Shown one piece after another: positions 43,426 to 52,537 of a stretch of 64,000 nt of DNA. Below the pieces are notes generated by a model. The model had not been told where the DNA came from and made no database searches. It saw only the letters and a list, made by a program, of their open reading frames with translations. The translations under genes and the position numbers were made by a program. Within the stretch, counting starts at the first letter, position 1. Each line of letters opens with the position of its first letter. This stretch comes from Roseovarius sp. MMSF_3359 (GTDB lineage Bacteria > Pseudomonadota > Alphaproteobacteria > Rhodobacterales > Rhodobacteraceae), in the NCBI RefSeq assembly GCF_030733385.1, contig NZ_JASHJC010000013.1:62001-126000 (forward strand), written 5' to 3'.

Positions 43426-44817
43426 GTTTTCTCTCCAAGTCTCGTTCTTGTGGAGAAAGGGTGTCACTTAGATTTTGAGTCGCATATCACCTAGAGTGGG
43501 TATTGCAGCGGCTGGCTTGGCCGCCGCTACCGCCTTGCTCAACCGAGCGCGAGAAACAATCATACTGACCTTGGACACACTGTGAATCCGCTGGCAGAGG
43601 TCAAACTGAGAAGAAATTACCCTTTGACCTTGTCTGTTTCACGGACTTCGAAGCAGTCAGTAGGAACATCAACATTGCCGGCTTAGCGGACAGTCTGTTC
43701 TCGTAGATACTGCACGGCACACGAATGCCGGGACCATCTCACTCCCCCCCCCGCGGTATCCAAGTCGCAACAGCACCTAGTCATTCCCCAAAGATAATTT
43801 GGAACGCAACAAATGGTGCTACGGTTTGGTTGACAACGACCCGCCACAAAAGAGCGGTTACAAAAACCGCCTCAAACGGGTTAGTGCTGCATTACCGTCC
43901 GACACGGAGGTGCAGTGTCACAAACCTCAAAAAGCCGTCTATTGCAGGGCGAAATGGCGGACCGAGGATCAGCCTTATTGATATTGTAAATTATTGTAAT
44001 AATTTTACTTTCTTAAAAGTCTAAAGATCCATACCACATTTTATACCACGCACAAAATCTCAAACATCTCCGATTACCGTTGTTTGCCCCAAAAGAGGAC
44101 ACCCGCCAACACTTTGCATTGCCGCAGCACAGTCGCTCAATCTGGACCTTCGCTACAATCACGAAACCATCGCTGTGATAGCCTCCCGCTTTGCGGACGA
44201 AGCGGACATCCACGCACGAGCCGTGCGATCGCCAGACCGGGGGATGGTGATCGACCGTTGGTTAAGTGCACTTTTATCTTTGCCAAGTCCGAAAAACCTC
44301 TGATCGGCGCTCAACCTCTTCAAGTCGTCAGCTCTCTCGGGAGGTCTGGCCATCGCGCGGCAGCGCTACGAAACATGCTAAACAAAAAAAGCATGACTCC
44401 TTATCATTATGTGTCTGGTGGCCAAGCGTCATTCTGGATCCAGGTACTGTCTGCCCTGACACTCGGAGTTCAGGCCGGAAAGATCAGAGGAGCGGCGGCA
44501 AGCAGAAATGCTTCGTAGAGAATCGCCCCTCGTTTGTTATTTGCCGGTGAGCCTGAGCCTCGCTCCCAACCTTGTCTCTGAGTGGTTCTGTTGGCCAAAA
44601 TGCACTCTGCGGTCGCACGTTTTCCGGCTCCAGGTGATCAAGTCCTAGCGGGTCAATATCAGGACAGCAGTGCTCGTGGACGTCACTGAGAAAGCCGTGC
44701 ACCATGAACCACGCGGGCGCGTGGCATTGAGGAACTTAATCCGATCTCGTTTGTTGGGGTCTCGACACGCTGAATCGACTTTCAGCTCCTAAGGTATGCT
44801 AGCCGGGGGAACAGCAC
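43426..44817. other. Gene-poor region, about 1.4 kb
   Basis: No frame here has a good start, ribosome site and family match. It contains a run of nine C (about 43744-43752) and an AT-rich core (about 43975-44060). One plus-strand frame near 44115-44303 reads protein-like (RYNHETIAVIASRFADEADI) without a start, possibly a decayed gene. The left edge should hold the potA promoter. Confidence 0.45.
44731..44755 (+). promoter_or_regulatory. Weak EcfG-like promoter before the App1 gene
   Basis: GGAAC (44731-44735), 16 nt, TGTT (44752-44755): one mismatch to GGAAC-N16/17-CGTT, about 60 nt before the TTG start. Confidence 0.3.
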
Positions 44818-45840
44818 TTGACCACAGCCAGTCCAAAGTTCTTGCGAATGGCCGTCAGATTGGAGGAAGCCCTCTCGGGCCTCCGCGGCGCCAACCGGCA
44901 ACCCAAGATCATAGAACCTTACGCTGGCTACGCGACCCCCGAACACCTGGTTGTTCGGGGACGGGTTCATGACAGTTTTGCGCCCGCAGCGCCGAGGCCC
45001 GGACAGGGGCGGTTCACCAACCTGCGGCAGATGCTGGCCATGTTCCGAACCCAGGAAGTCGCCGGGGCGACTGTCACCGCTGGTGCTCAGGAGGCGATGA
45101 CGGATGAGGAGGGGTACTTTACCCTTCAGCTCGAGCGACCATCGGTGGCAGGATGGCATGATGTTGAGCTTACCCTTGAAGCGAATGGCAGCACGGCGAC
45201 CTGTCCGGTCTTGGTGCCGAATCCGCGGACATCGGCGATTGTCATCTCGGACATCGACGACACTGTCATGAAGACGGGCGCCTATTCTCTTCTGCGAAAC
45301 CTGTGGACCACTTTCACCGGCAGCGCGCTGACCCGTCAGGTTTACCCCGATGCGGCCGTTCTGCTGCACGAGCTTGCTGCGAGGGGTGAACGCCCCGTCT
45401 ACTACGTGAGTTCGTCGCCATGGAACCTTTACGCCTTTCTGCGATCCGTCTTTGAACGGGCATCCGTGGTACAGGGGCCGATGTTCCTGCGGGACATGGG
45501 CCTGAGCGAGACAAAACTCATCACCGATGGCCATGGCGACCACAAGGGGCAGAGTATCGATACGATCCTTGCAGCGACGCCCGACTGTTCAGTTGTCCTG
45601 ATGGGTGACACCGGGCAAAAGGACGCCCTGATCTATCGTGACGTGATCGAGCGTCACCCCGGGCGCGTTAAGGCCGTTGTGCTGCGCGCACCCGGACCGG
45701 GGCTGGATGACGACGACCGCCGCGCCATCGCTGCGCTAGAGGAAACCGGTGTTCTGGTGCTCCATGGTCGGTCCTTTGCCGGTTTTGCCGGGCGGATCGA
45801 AGAGGCTCTCGCTCCGGATCGCAGTCAAGAGAAGCAATGA
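44818..45840 (+). CDS. App1-like phosphatase (DUF2183), HAD-type
   Basis: 340 aa. The catalytic DxDxT is at 145-149 (VISDIDDTV), followed by YYVSSSPWNLY and the Asp-rich VLMGDTGQKD, the pattern of App1 phosphatidate phosphatases. An N-terminal beta-rich region (about 30-135; VVRGRVHDSF, GATVTAGAQEAMTDEEGYF) precedes it. It probably dephosphorylates phosphatidic acid or a related phospholipid. Starts at TTG 44818 with GGGGGA 7 nt upstream. The next gene, creA, follows by 10 nt. Confidence 0.85.
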   Translation: MTTASPKFLRMAVRLEEALSGLRGANRQPKIIEPYAGYATPEHLVVRGRVHDSFAPAAPRPGQGRFTNLRQMLAMFRTQEVAGATVTAGAQEAMTDEEGYFTLQLERPSVAGWHDVELTLEANGSTATCPVLVPNPRTSAIVISDIDDTVMKTGAYSLLRNLWTTFTGSALTRQVYPDAAVLLHELAARGERPVYYVSSSPWNLYAFLRSVFERASVVQGPMFLRDMGLSETKLITDGHGDHKGQSIDTILAATPDCSVVLMGDTGQKDALIYRDVIERHPGRVKAVVLRAPGPGLDDDDRRAIAALEETGVLVLHGRSFAGFAGRIEEALAPDRSQEKQ

Positions 45841-45850
45841 AAGGTCACAC

Positions 45851-46318
45851 ATGTTCCGATCAATTTTCACCGTAGCCGCCACCATGGCTGCCATGACCTC
45901 GTCGGTGACCGCCGAGACAGTCGGCAAGGTCGATGTCGACTGGCTGGGCAACGACATCGTGATCGAAGCCTTCGCTGACCCCGATGTCGAAGGCGTGACC
46001 TGCTACGTCGCCTATTTCGAACGCGGTCTCATCGACCGTCTGCAGAAAGGAAGCTGGTTCGAGGACCCCTCCAACTCCTCGATTTCCTGCGAACAAACCG
46101 GACCGATCGTCGTCGGAGATATCGACAGATCACGAGAGGGAGAATCCGTGTTCTCTGAGCGCCGGTCGATCATCTGGAAGTCCATCAAGATCACCAGGAT
46201 CCTCGAATCGGAAAGCCAGACATTGATGTATGTGTCCCACGCGCGCGATATCCAGGACGGATCGGCGAAGATGTCATTGTCGACGGTGCCGCTCTACGCC
46301 CCGCCGACAAGCCCGTAA
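45851..46318 (+). CDS. creA: CreA family periplasmic protein
   Basis: 155 aa with a signal peptide (about 1-21, TSSVTA-E). The family core is clear: IVIEAFADPDVEGVTCYVAYFERG and WFEDPSNSSISCEQTGPI, with two conserved Cys. CreA function is unknown. ATG at 45851, 10 nt after the phosphatase gene; likely co-transcribed with it. Convergent with the MscS gene. Confidence 0.9.
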   Translation: MFRSIFTVAATMAAMTSSVTAETVGKVDVDWLGNDIVIEAFADPDVEGVTCYVAYFERGLIDRLQKGSWFEDPSNSSISCEQTGPIVVGDIDRSREGESVFSERRSIIWKSIKITRILESESQTLMYVSHARDIQDGSAKMSLSTVPLYAPPTSP

Positions 46319-46356
46319 ACCGGTTCACCGGATGCTGTTGAAATCGTCCGTTCTGC

Positions 46357-47805
46357 TTAGGCCCTGTCCGGTTCGCCCAGCAGATCTTCTTCGCCTTCCT
46401 CCACTTCCGGTGAAATCTGCTGCTGTAAATCCTCAGATTCGTTTGCCAGATCGACCTCGCTTGCAGAGTATTTCGGTTCTGCTTGCGCGCCGCTTTCGGA
46501 AATGCTGGGCTGGATGGCCTTACCCGGTTTGTCGGGGGACGACCCGGATGGAGGCATGATCGGTATACCTTCGGGGAAGATGACTTCGCGGGCCTCATCA
46601 GGCATCGAAATGCCTGCATCTGTCAGGGCACGTTTGCTCTGCCGCAGCAATGCTGATTTGAGCTTCAGGAACGAATACTGCATGCCGTCGAACCAATAAT
46701 AGACCCGGATGTTGACTGTGGACGCCCCCAGTTCGTCAACTAGTACCAGGGGCGCAGGGTCCGCGAAAATCGCCTCATGTTCGCTTAGAAGCCCCATGAG
46801 CACATCCTGCGTCTCCGCCACCGACGCATCATAGCCGATGCCGATCAGGAAATCGCCCCGTCGCTTGGAGGCCGCTGTAAAGTTCTCGATTGTCGCCTTG
46901 AACACCGTCGCATTGGGGATCTGGATGTGGTTGCCTTCGATTGAGATCAGCACGGTGCTACGCGTGTTCATGCTTTGCACGATCCCTTCCTTGTCACCAA
47001 CCCGTATCCAATCGCCCCGCCGGAACGGGCGCCGAATGCTCAGAAGCAGGCTGGCCAGGAAGTTCTCGGCAATATCCCGGAAGGCAAAGCCGATGACGAT
47101 CCCGACAACCCCTGCGCCACCAACAATCGAAAGCGCCAGTTGCGTGAGGCCTGCGACCTGCAGCACCAGATAGACACCGAGCAGAAAGACCGGGAATGCA
47201 ACGGCCCACGCGATCACGTCCTTCAGAAACGGACTGTCGATGCGATTGACCAGGAGCCAGCGCATGACCTTCGCGATCAACCGTGCGAGGATCCATGCCA
47301 GGGGAAGGATGAAGATCGCAAGAGCCACGAGGGGCATTGCAGCGATGATTTGTTCTGCCACCCGCTGCAATTCGGCCTGGGCGGGCTCGAAACTCCACGA
47401 GATCGGCTGCTCGACGGCGATGTTGTTGACAACGGCAACGACCCCGTCGGTTTTGGCCGCAAGGTCGCGCGCCCATTGTCGGTGATCCGAATTTTCTGCC
47501 GTGCCATTTAGAAAGGCGACACCCTCCTGAACCTCCACGCGCGGCTCTCTGAACCAACCGGTTGCTTCGAAAATATTCTCTATCCGCTGACTGATGCCCT
47601 CGTCGCTCGCCTTTGGCGTCACGTCTACGGTCTGCTCCGGCGCCGCCACCTCGGTGCCAGTCCCGGTTGTCTGTGCGGCTGATGGCGATGCGCAGACGGT
47701 GGCGATCATCAGCACACCTAGGGCAAGCCACAACAAAAAACCTCGTGCCGCTCGGCACGGCGGAGATGGTTCCATCACGCACACGCAGGCTGGGTTGTTT
47801 TTCAC
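46357..47805 (-). CDS. MscS-family mechanosensitive channel with N-terminal BON domain
   Basis: 482 aa. A signal sequence (about 20-44) leads to a periplasmic BON domain (about 68-120; ISQRIENIFEATGWFREPRVEV, GVAFLNGTAENSDHR), three membrane helices (about 150-250) and the MscS pore helix plus beta domain (GVVGIVIGFAFRDIAENFLASLLL, RRPFRRGDWI, IPNATVFKATIENFT). The C-terminal 60 residues are acidic and disordered. The BON domain suggests contact with periplasmic or membrane lipid. Monocistronic. Confidence 0.9.
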   Translation of the reverse strand: MKNNPACVCVMEPSPPCRAARGFLLWLALGVLMIATVCASPSAAQTTGTGTEVAAPEQTVDVTPKASDEGISQRIENIFEATGWFREPRVEVQEGVAFLNGTAENSDHRQWARDLAAKTDGVVAVVNNIAVEQPISWSFEPAQAELQRVAEQIIAAMPLVALAIFILPLAWILARLIAKVMRWLLVNRIDSPFLKDVIAWAVAFPVFLLGVYLVLQVAGLTQLALSIVGGAGVVGIVIGFAFRDIAENFLASLLLSIRRPFRRGDWIRVGDKEGIVQSMNTRSTVLISIEGNHIQIPNATVFKATIENFTAASKRRGDFLIGIGYDASVAETQDVLMGLLSEHEAIFADPAPLVLVDELGASTVNIRVYYWFDGMQYSFLKLKSALLRQSKRALTDAGISMPDEAREVIFPEGIPIMPPSGSSPDKPGKAIQPSISESGAQAEPKYSASEVDLANESEDLQQQISPEVEEGEEDLLGEPDRA

Positions 47806-47992
47806 GTCAGCGCCCCTTGAAGCGAAATCTGCAAATCGCGGTATGGAAGTCTTCTGCCGCTAAATGCTGCAAGGGCACTGACGTGCGGCGACGTCAAAGA
47901 AAGCGATGACGCCGTCAGGGTGCTGGCGGCATCGGTCGTGGAGGCTGTATCGGCCTTCGCTTGGTGAAAAACAGGCGCCATGATTCTAACCC

Positions 47993-48021
47993 AAAAAAAG
48001 ACCGGGCGGGAGGCCCGGTCT
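47993..48021 (-). terminator. Rho-independent terminator of the PRC-barrel gene
   Basis: On the minus strand a perfect 9-bp stem (48021-48013 with 48007-47999, AGACCGGGC/GCCCGGTCT) with a 5-nt loop is followed by a run of T. It lies 10 nt after the stop codon at 48032. Confidence 0.9.
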
Positions 48022-48031
48022 TGAGAGGTAA

Positions 48032-48988
48032 TTAGCCTTCGTATTCAGGCTGTTGTTCCAAGGCTTCCTGCGTGCTGTCGATATAGACGCGCAGTTCTCC
48101 GCCGTCGCTTTCACGCATGATCTGCAGTTCCTCGAATGTCACGGCAACGGGCCGCTCGCCAATACCGAGGAAACCACCGACGTCAATCACCGCACGGTCG
48201 AGCTTTCCGCTTTCGGCGACCAGCAATTCGCTGATTTCACCGATGTCTTCGTCGCCCGGACCATAAACGCGCGCGCCGGTCAGTTCGTCCGCGGTCAGCT
48301 CTTCTGCCTTGGTCGTCTCGTACCCTTCACGTTCGATCGACGGAGGCGTCAGCATCGGACGCTCTGCATCCATTTCCGACATCGTATCGGCTGCTGCCTG
48401 TTCGGCTTCTGCTGCTGTATTCTCGGCTGCTTGCCCAGCCTCTGCAGCTGTGTCCTCGACGGTTTGCTCGGCCTCCGCCAATGTGTCAGCGACAGGTTGC
48501 TCTGTCTCAGACATCTCGACATTTTCGTCTGTGGCCGCTTCGTTTTGTTCACCGTGGCCGGAGTATTCATAGGCTGGTGCATTCTCCACATCGGCCTTTG
48601 CCGAGTTGAGAACCAGGAAGAAGTCGCCGTCAGTGCCATCCTCGCTCACGAACTTCAGCTCGGACATGTTCACGGCTACATCCTTTTCACCGATACCCAG
48701 AAATCCACCGACACCGACGATGATCGACTGCACGTCGCCGTCACGGTTCAGCACGATCTCGTTGATCTCGCCGATGTCGTCCCATTCTTTCTCGCCATCG
48801 GTCGCGATGGTGTCATCGGTCTTGATCTCGTTCTCGGTGGCGTAGACCCGCATGCCGATGAGTTCAGATGCATTGAGATTTGTCGCAGGGTCAAAAGTCA
48901 GATCGTTGAAAGCCGCAGAATGGCTGTCGGCATAAGCAGCGGTGCTCAGCACAAGTGCGGTTGCGGCGGTCGTCATAAAGCGTTTCAT
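48032..48988 (-). CDS. Secreted protein with two PRC-barrel domains
   Basis: 318 aa with a signal peptide (about 1-20, STAAYADS). Two PRC-barrels flank a helical linker: barrel 1 about 38-140 (LIGMRVYATE, GVGGFLGIGEKDVAV) and barrel 2 about 232-315 (LTGARVYGPGDEDIGEI, DVGGFLGIGERPVAV). The linker (about 165-205) repeats an Ala/Glu-rich unit (AEAEQTVEDTAAEAGQAAEN). An exact EcfG-type promoter lies upstream and a strong terminator downstream, so it is probably a monocistronic stress gene. Confidence 0.88.
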   Translation of the reverse strand: MKRFMTTAATALVLSTAAYADSHSAAFNDLTFDPATNLNASELIGMRVYATENEIKTDDTIATDGEKEWDDIGEINEIVLNRDGDVQSIIVGVGGFLGIGEKDVAVNMSELKFVSEDGTDGDFFLVLNSAKADVENAPAYEYSGHGEQNEAATDENVEMSETEQPVADTLAEAEQTVEDTAAEAGQAAENTAAEAEQAAADTMSEMDAERPMLTPPSIEREGYETTKAEELTADELTGARVYGPGDEDIGEISELLVAESGKLDRAVIDVGGFLGIGERPVAVTFEELQIMRESDGGELRVYIDSTQEALEQQPEYEG

Positions 48989-49037
48989 GATGTTTCCTTC
49001 CAGTTGGTTGCTGTGGAATCAACGTTGATGGTTATCC

Positions 49038-49062
49038 AACGATTTTGCGTCGAGCCGGTTCC
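49038..49062 (-). promoter_or_regulatory. EcfG-type stress promoter of the PRC-barrel gene
   Basis: On the minus strand GGAAC (49062-49058), 16 nt, CGTT (49041-49038): an exact match to the alphaproteobacterial EcfG consensus, 49 nt before the start codon. Confidence 0.65.
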
Positions 49063-49250
49063 GCACCAGTCGCAAAAAATCCGGAATTTTTTTCAAGGCC
49101 AAAAACCATTTGCACAAGATGCCGTGACGGCCGAACCATCCGGCAAAGGAGACTTCTGATTTGGCTTGAAGGTCGAAAACGTGACTCGGAATCCGGATCG
49201 AACCTACAGTTGTCGGACCCAATCTCGGTGGTACGGCATCAAGGAAACTT

Positions 49251-49276
49251 GGAACCAAATGCGATGCCCCGGTGTT
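49251..49276 (+). promoter_or_regulatory. Weak EcfG-like promoter before the AI-2E-family gene
   Basis: GGAAC (49251-49255), 17 nt, TGTT (49273-49276), one mismatch in the -10, 94 nt before the start at 49371. Confidence 0.35.
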
Positions 49277-49370
49277 CCAAACTACGTCTCAGCTGGACAA
49301 TCGGGTTTGCGCAAGGCGGGGTTTGCCGGAGCCGTTTATCCAAGGTTGGCGCGTGAACGAGGGGTGGCAG

Positions 49371-50447
49371 ATGGAAGAAGACATTAAGGCGTTGAAACGC
49401 GGCGTCACGGCACTGATCACGATTTCGCTTTTCGTGATCTGTTACTTCGCAAAGGACTTGCTTCTGCCGATTGTACTGGGGTTCCTGATATCGCTTACGC
49501 TTAGTCCCATCAGCCGGTCGCTGCAGAAGCTCGGCCTGCCGTCGGTCGTGGCGGCCAGCTTCCTGATCTTTGTTGCAACGTCCGCAGCCGTAGGGGCGGG
49601 GTACTTTGCAGGGGGCATCATCTCATCCTGGTCGCGGGATCTACCACGGATCGCCTACGAGCTGAAAGTGAAGCTGAGCGACGTGAGCGAGACAATCGAC
49701 GCGGTCAAGGACGTTTCGGACGAGGTGGAAAACATGACTGCTACCGATCCCGAAGGGCCGCAAAAGGTCGTGATCGAACAGCCCGGCCTTCTGGATTCTG
49801 CGGTCACTGTCTTGGCCAGCACGGCGACGACGCTCATTGTCGCGATGATCCTGGCATTCTTTCTCTTGGCTTCGGGGAACATGTTTTATGCGAAGCTGGT
49901 GCAGGTATTCGAGACGATCAGCGAAAAGAAACGTGCTCTGGCCACGGTCTATGACATCGAGCGACGCGTCTCCGCCTATCTGCTGACCATCACGATCATC
50001 AATGCGTCGCTTGGTCTTGTGGTCGCGGTCGCGCTTTATCTCTTGGGTCTCGAACACGCCTATGTGTGGGGAATTGCCGCGTTCCTGTTGAATTATCTGC
50101 CGATCCTTGGCGGGCTGGCGGGCACCATAATGGTCGGCGTGCATGCAATCGTCTATTTCGACAGCTTGACCTACGCGCTTGCCATCCCCGTCACCTATCA
50201 GGCCCTGACGGCAATCGAGGCAAATTTCATCACGCCATACCTGGTGGGGAGACGTATGGAACTAAACATCGTCGCTGTTTTCCTGACCGTGGTGGTCTGG
50301 GCATGGCTATGGGGTGTCGCGGGAGCATTGATGGCCGTTCCGTTTCTCCTCGTCTTCAAAGTCGTCTGCGACAACTTCGAGGCACTGAACACGATCGGCA
50401 TCTTCCTGGGCGGTCCGAACGCCAAACCGAAAGCGCACGCGGGATGA
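49371..50447 (+). CDS. AI-2E family (PerM/YdiK-type) permease
   Basis: 358 aa with about seven or eight membrane segments and a central hydrophilic insert (about 90-150). Patterns LLLPIVLGFLISLTLSPI near the N-terminus and NYLPILGGLAGTIMVGV and NFITPYLVGRRMELN near the C-terminus define the family. Members export small molecules or Na+; no AI-2 genes are nearby, so substrate is open. ATG at 49371 (GAGGGG upstream) is chosen over a 33-codon upstream extension. Confidence 0.88.
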   Translation: MEEDIKALKRGVTALITISLFVICYFAKDLLLPIVLGFLISLTLSPISRSLQKLGLPSVVAASFLIFVATSAAVGAGYFAGGIISSWSRDLPRIAYELKVKLSDVSETIDAVKDVSDEVENMTATDPEGPQKVVIEQPGLLDSAVTVLASTATTLIVAMILAFFLLASGNMFYAKLVQVFETISEKKRALATVYDIERRVSAYLLTITIINASLGLVVAVALYLLGLEHAYVWGIAAFLLNYLPILGGLAGTIMVGVHAIVYFDSLTYALAIPVTYQALTAIEANFITPYLVGRRMELNIVAVFLTVVVWAWLWGVAGALMAVPFLLVFKVVCDNFEALNTIGIFLGGPNAKPKAHAG

Positions 50448-51032
50448 GACTGCCGCCGGAAGCGATGATGCCGCGCGTTTTCGGTGATTTAAATGCCACA
50501 TGGTGCGGTTCGATGGCTGGAATTCATCCGCTTAAAGGTTCTCGTGGCAACTATGCTGCTTGCAGCGATCACACGAGTGACCTTGGACCCGATCAGGCGG
50601 ATGGCGCACACGCTCTGTTTACACTGGCGGTGTGAAAAGCGACCAAAATTGCAAAGCTAACATCGATACAGCCGTCGCAGTTCAGGTGCCCTTATCGCCA
50701 CATGATGGAGCGAGAGGATCGCACCGTCTCGGCACTTGCGGGCAAACATCGAGATCCCCAACCAGCGACATGACCGGTTCATATCCGTCGTCGAAGATAG
50801 TGATCCGGATATCCTGATCGTGGTGCAGGTTGACGACAACCTGGCGGATACGGCGACGATCCGGTTTGCTCTACATGTAAACAAAGCCGGGGAGATTTAT
50901 CTGCAATTGCGTTTGGTGTCCGTTTGGTTCGAGTTCAATACGACTAGGTGCGAGTTCGCAGCTGAATGCCCTTAAATGGTCGCGCCCGCTCCTTCATCCT
51001 TGGCTGGGAAGATACGCGATGCCTAGTGGAAT
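50448..51032. other. Intergenic region with a gene remnant
   Basis: About 585 nt between the AI-2E-family gene and the DUF202 gene. Apart from the endonuclease-like remnant listed separately, no complete gene or strong signal was seen. Confidence 0.45.
50733..50870 (+). pseudogene. Remnant of an endonuclease/exonuclease/phosphatase-family gene
   Basis: The frame reads RANIEIPNQRHDRFISVV followed by DPDILIVVQVDDNLAD, which resembles the N-terminal strand-helix-strand of EEP-fold proteins (NxxxxNxR...DPDILxLxEVD, with Glu replaced by Gln). The preceding strand and the remaining ~200 residues of the catalytic domain are missing. A short real gene is possible but less likely. Confidence 0.4.
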
Positions 51033-51377
51033 TTATCGGATCCACAAAAAGCCCCCGACCAGCAGCGCAACCGTAGACAGAACGCCGGCGGTGAGCGTCA
51101 TTTTGGTGCGTGCGGCGCGCGTCCTTGGGCGATCCGAAATACCTTTGAGCGAGTGTCGCCCGCGGCGTGCGGAGATCAAAAATGTGAACAAGGCGATCAC
51201 GAGAAAGAAACCTGCGACGCTGCGTGGGATCGCTGGGTTTGGTGCATTGTCGAGGACAACACTCAAGCCGAGCGCAATCCCGATGCAGGACGCGCCGAGG
51301 CGCATCCAGGATGCAAATGTCCGTTCGACCGCCAGCAATGTACGATCCTCCGCGTAGTCATCCTTGGTGTCGGTCAT
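51033..51377 (-). CDS. DUF202 (YidH-like) membrane protein
   Basis: 114 aa. The N-terminal LLAVERTFASWMRLGASCIGIALG is the DUF202 signature; three membrane helices follow (about 30-48, 53-70, 90-112) separated by a basic loop. Family function unknown. Divergent from the MscS gene at 51638. Confidence 0.88.
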   Translation of the reverse strand: MTDTKDDYAEDRTLLAVERTFASWMRLGASCIGIALGLSVVLDNAPNPAIPRSVAGFFLVIALFTFLISARRGRHSLKGISDRPRTRAARTKMTLTAGVLSTVALLVGGFLWIR

Positions 51378-51584
51378 TCATTGCACCCTTCAGAGTCCAA
51401 AGGTTTGCGAGGGCAACTGTGCGACGTGCTGTCTGGCATATCGCCCCCACCGGATCGCGATTCCAACGACGCGCAGTTATTCGCCTCTCACTACCTAAGC
51501 GGTTAATGGGGCCATTTTGTTCCAGATAATCGGATATCGCCGGGTCAAGCTGCCCCGTTGTGGCGCCGAGATTAAGGTGTGCGT

Positions 51585-51610
51585 GGAACCAATTTGGCGG
51601 ATCATGCGTT
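51585..51610 (+). promoter_or_regulatory. EcfG-type stress promoter of the second MscS gene
   Basis: GGAAC (51585-51589), 17 nt, CGTT (51607-51610), an exact consensus match 27 nt before the start at 51638. Confidence 0.65.
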
Positions 51611-51637
51611 CCGACGGTGACAATATGCAGGGACGCA

Positions 51638-52537
51638 ATGGACATTGAAGTCGTCACAACGACACTGACCGATCAACTGAACGCCTATGCAACGGGGTTG
51701 ATCGAGGCAACGCCGAGGTTGGTGGTGGCCATCATCATCATCCTCGCCACCTGGGCCATCGTCGCGCTCGCCAAAATGCTGGTGCGGCGCCTCGGCGGCA
51801 GGTTCAGACTCCGGCGAAACCTCATCAATGTGCTCGCAATGATGGCAGGGGTCGGGCTGTGGTTCGTCGGCCTGCTGACGGCGCTGACCGTTGTTTTCCC
51901 GTCAATTACGCCAGGCAAGGCGCTGACGACACTTGGGCTAGGATCTGTTGCCATCGGGTTTGCCTTCAAGGACACGTTCGAGAATTTCCTGGCGGGCATT
52001 CTGATCCTTCTTCGGGAACCCTTCCAAATCAGCGACCATATCGAATGTGACGACGTGGAAGGGCAGGTCGAAGAAATCACCATCCGCGACAGCCATATCC
52101 GACAAACGGATGGCCAGTTGGTGGTCGTTCCAAACCACATGCTGTTTCAGAACGCAGTTGTTGTGCGCACCGACCGGGATTTGCGCCGGACGACCGTGAT
52201 GTGCGGCGTGGCCTATGGCGAAGATGTCGACGAGGCGCGATCGGTCATCCTGAACGCGGTAGAAGCGGTGGACAGCGTGCGAAACGACGTCAAGGATGTC
52301 GAGGTTTTCGCGCAATCCTTCGGCGCGTCGTCCATTGATTTCGAAGTGACCTGGTGGACAGGTTCCCGGCCAATCGACATCCGTCGCTCCCGCGACCAGG
52401 TCGTGGCCAAGGTCAAGGCGGCGCTTGATGAAGCGGGGATCGAAATTCCCTTTCCGTACCGTACACTTACGTTTAAGGAGCCGCTGGCGATCGCCACCGA
52501 CCACGGGACCAAAGAACAGGCAACTGCGGACGACTAA
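51638..52537 (+). CDS. MscS-family mechanosensitive channel (short form)
   Basis: 299 aa with three membrane helices (about 25-45, 65-90, 95-115), the pore segment LGLGSVAIGFAFKDTFENFLAGILIL, the beta-domain motif FQISDHIECDDVEGQVEEI and VPNHMLFQNAVVV. It should open under membrane tension to release osmolytes. ATG at 51638 has an AGGGA ribosome site. The next gene starts directly after the stop. Unlike the channel at 46357 it lacks signal peptide and BON domain. Confidence 0.92.
   Translation: MDIEVVTTTLTDQLNAYATGLIEATPRLVVAIIIILATWAIVALAKMLVRRLGGRFRLRRNLINVLAMMAGVGLWFVGLLTALTVVFPSITPGKALTTLGLGSVAIGFAFKDTFENFLAGILILLREPFQISDHIECDDVEGQVEEITIRDSHIRQTDGQLVVVPNHMLFQNAVVVRTDRDLRRTTVMCGVAYGEDVDEARSVILNAVEAVDSVRNDVKDVEVFAQSFGASSIDFEVTWWTGSRPIDIRRSRDQVVAKVKAALDEAGIEIPFPYRTLTFKEPLAIATDHGTKEQATADD

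Noticed and set aside
43743-43754. Homopolymeric C run, possible phase-variation switch
   Set aside because: It does not lie in or just upstream of any supported gene, so there is nothing to switch; it may be an assembly artefact.
44084-44518. 144-codon open frame in the gene-poor region, possible transposase remnant
   Set aside because: No transposase motif could be seen in any frame, and there are no flanking inverted repeats or target duplications.
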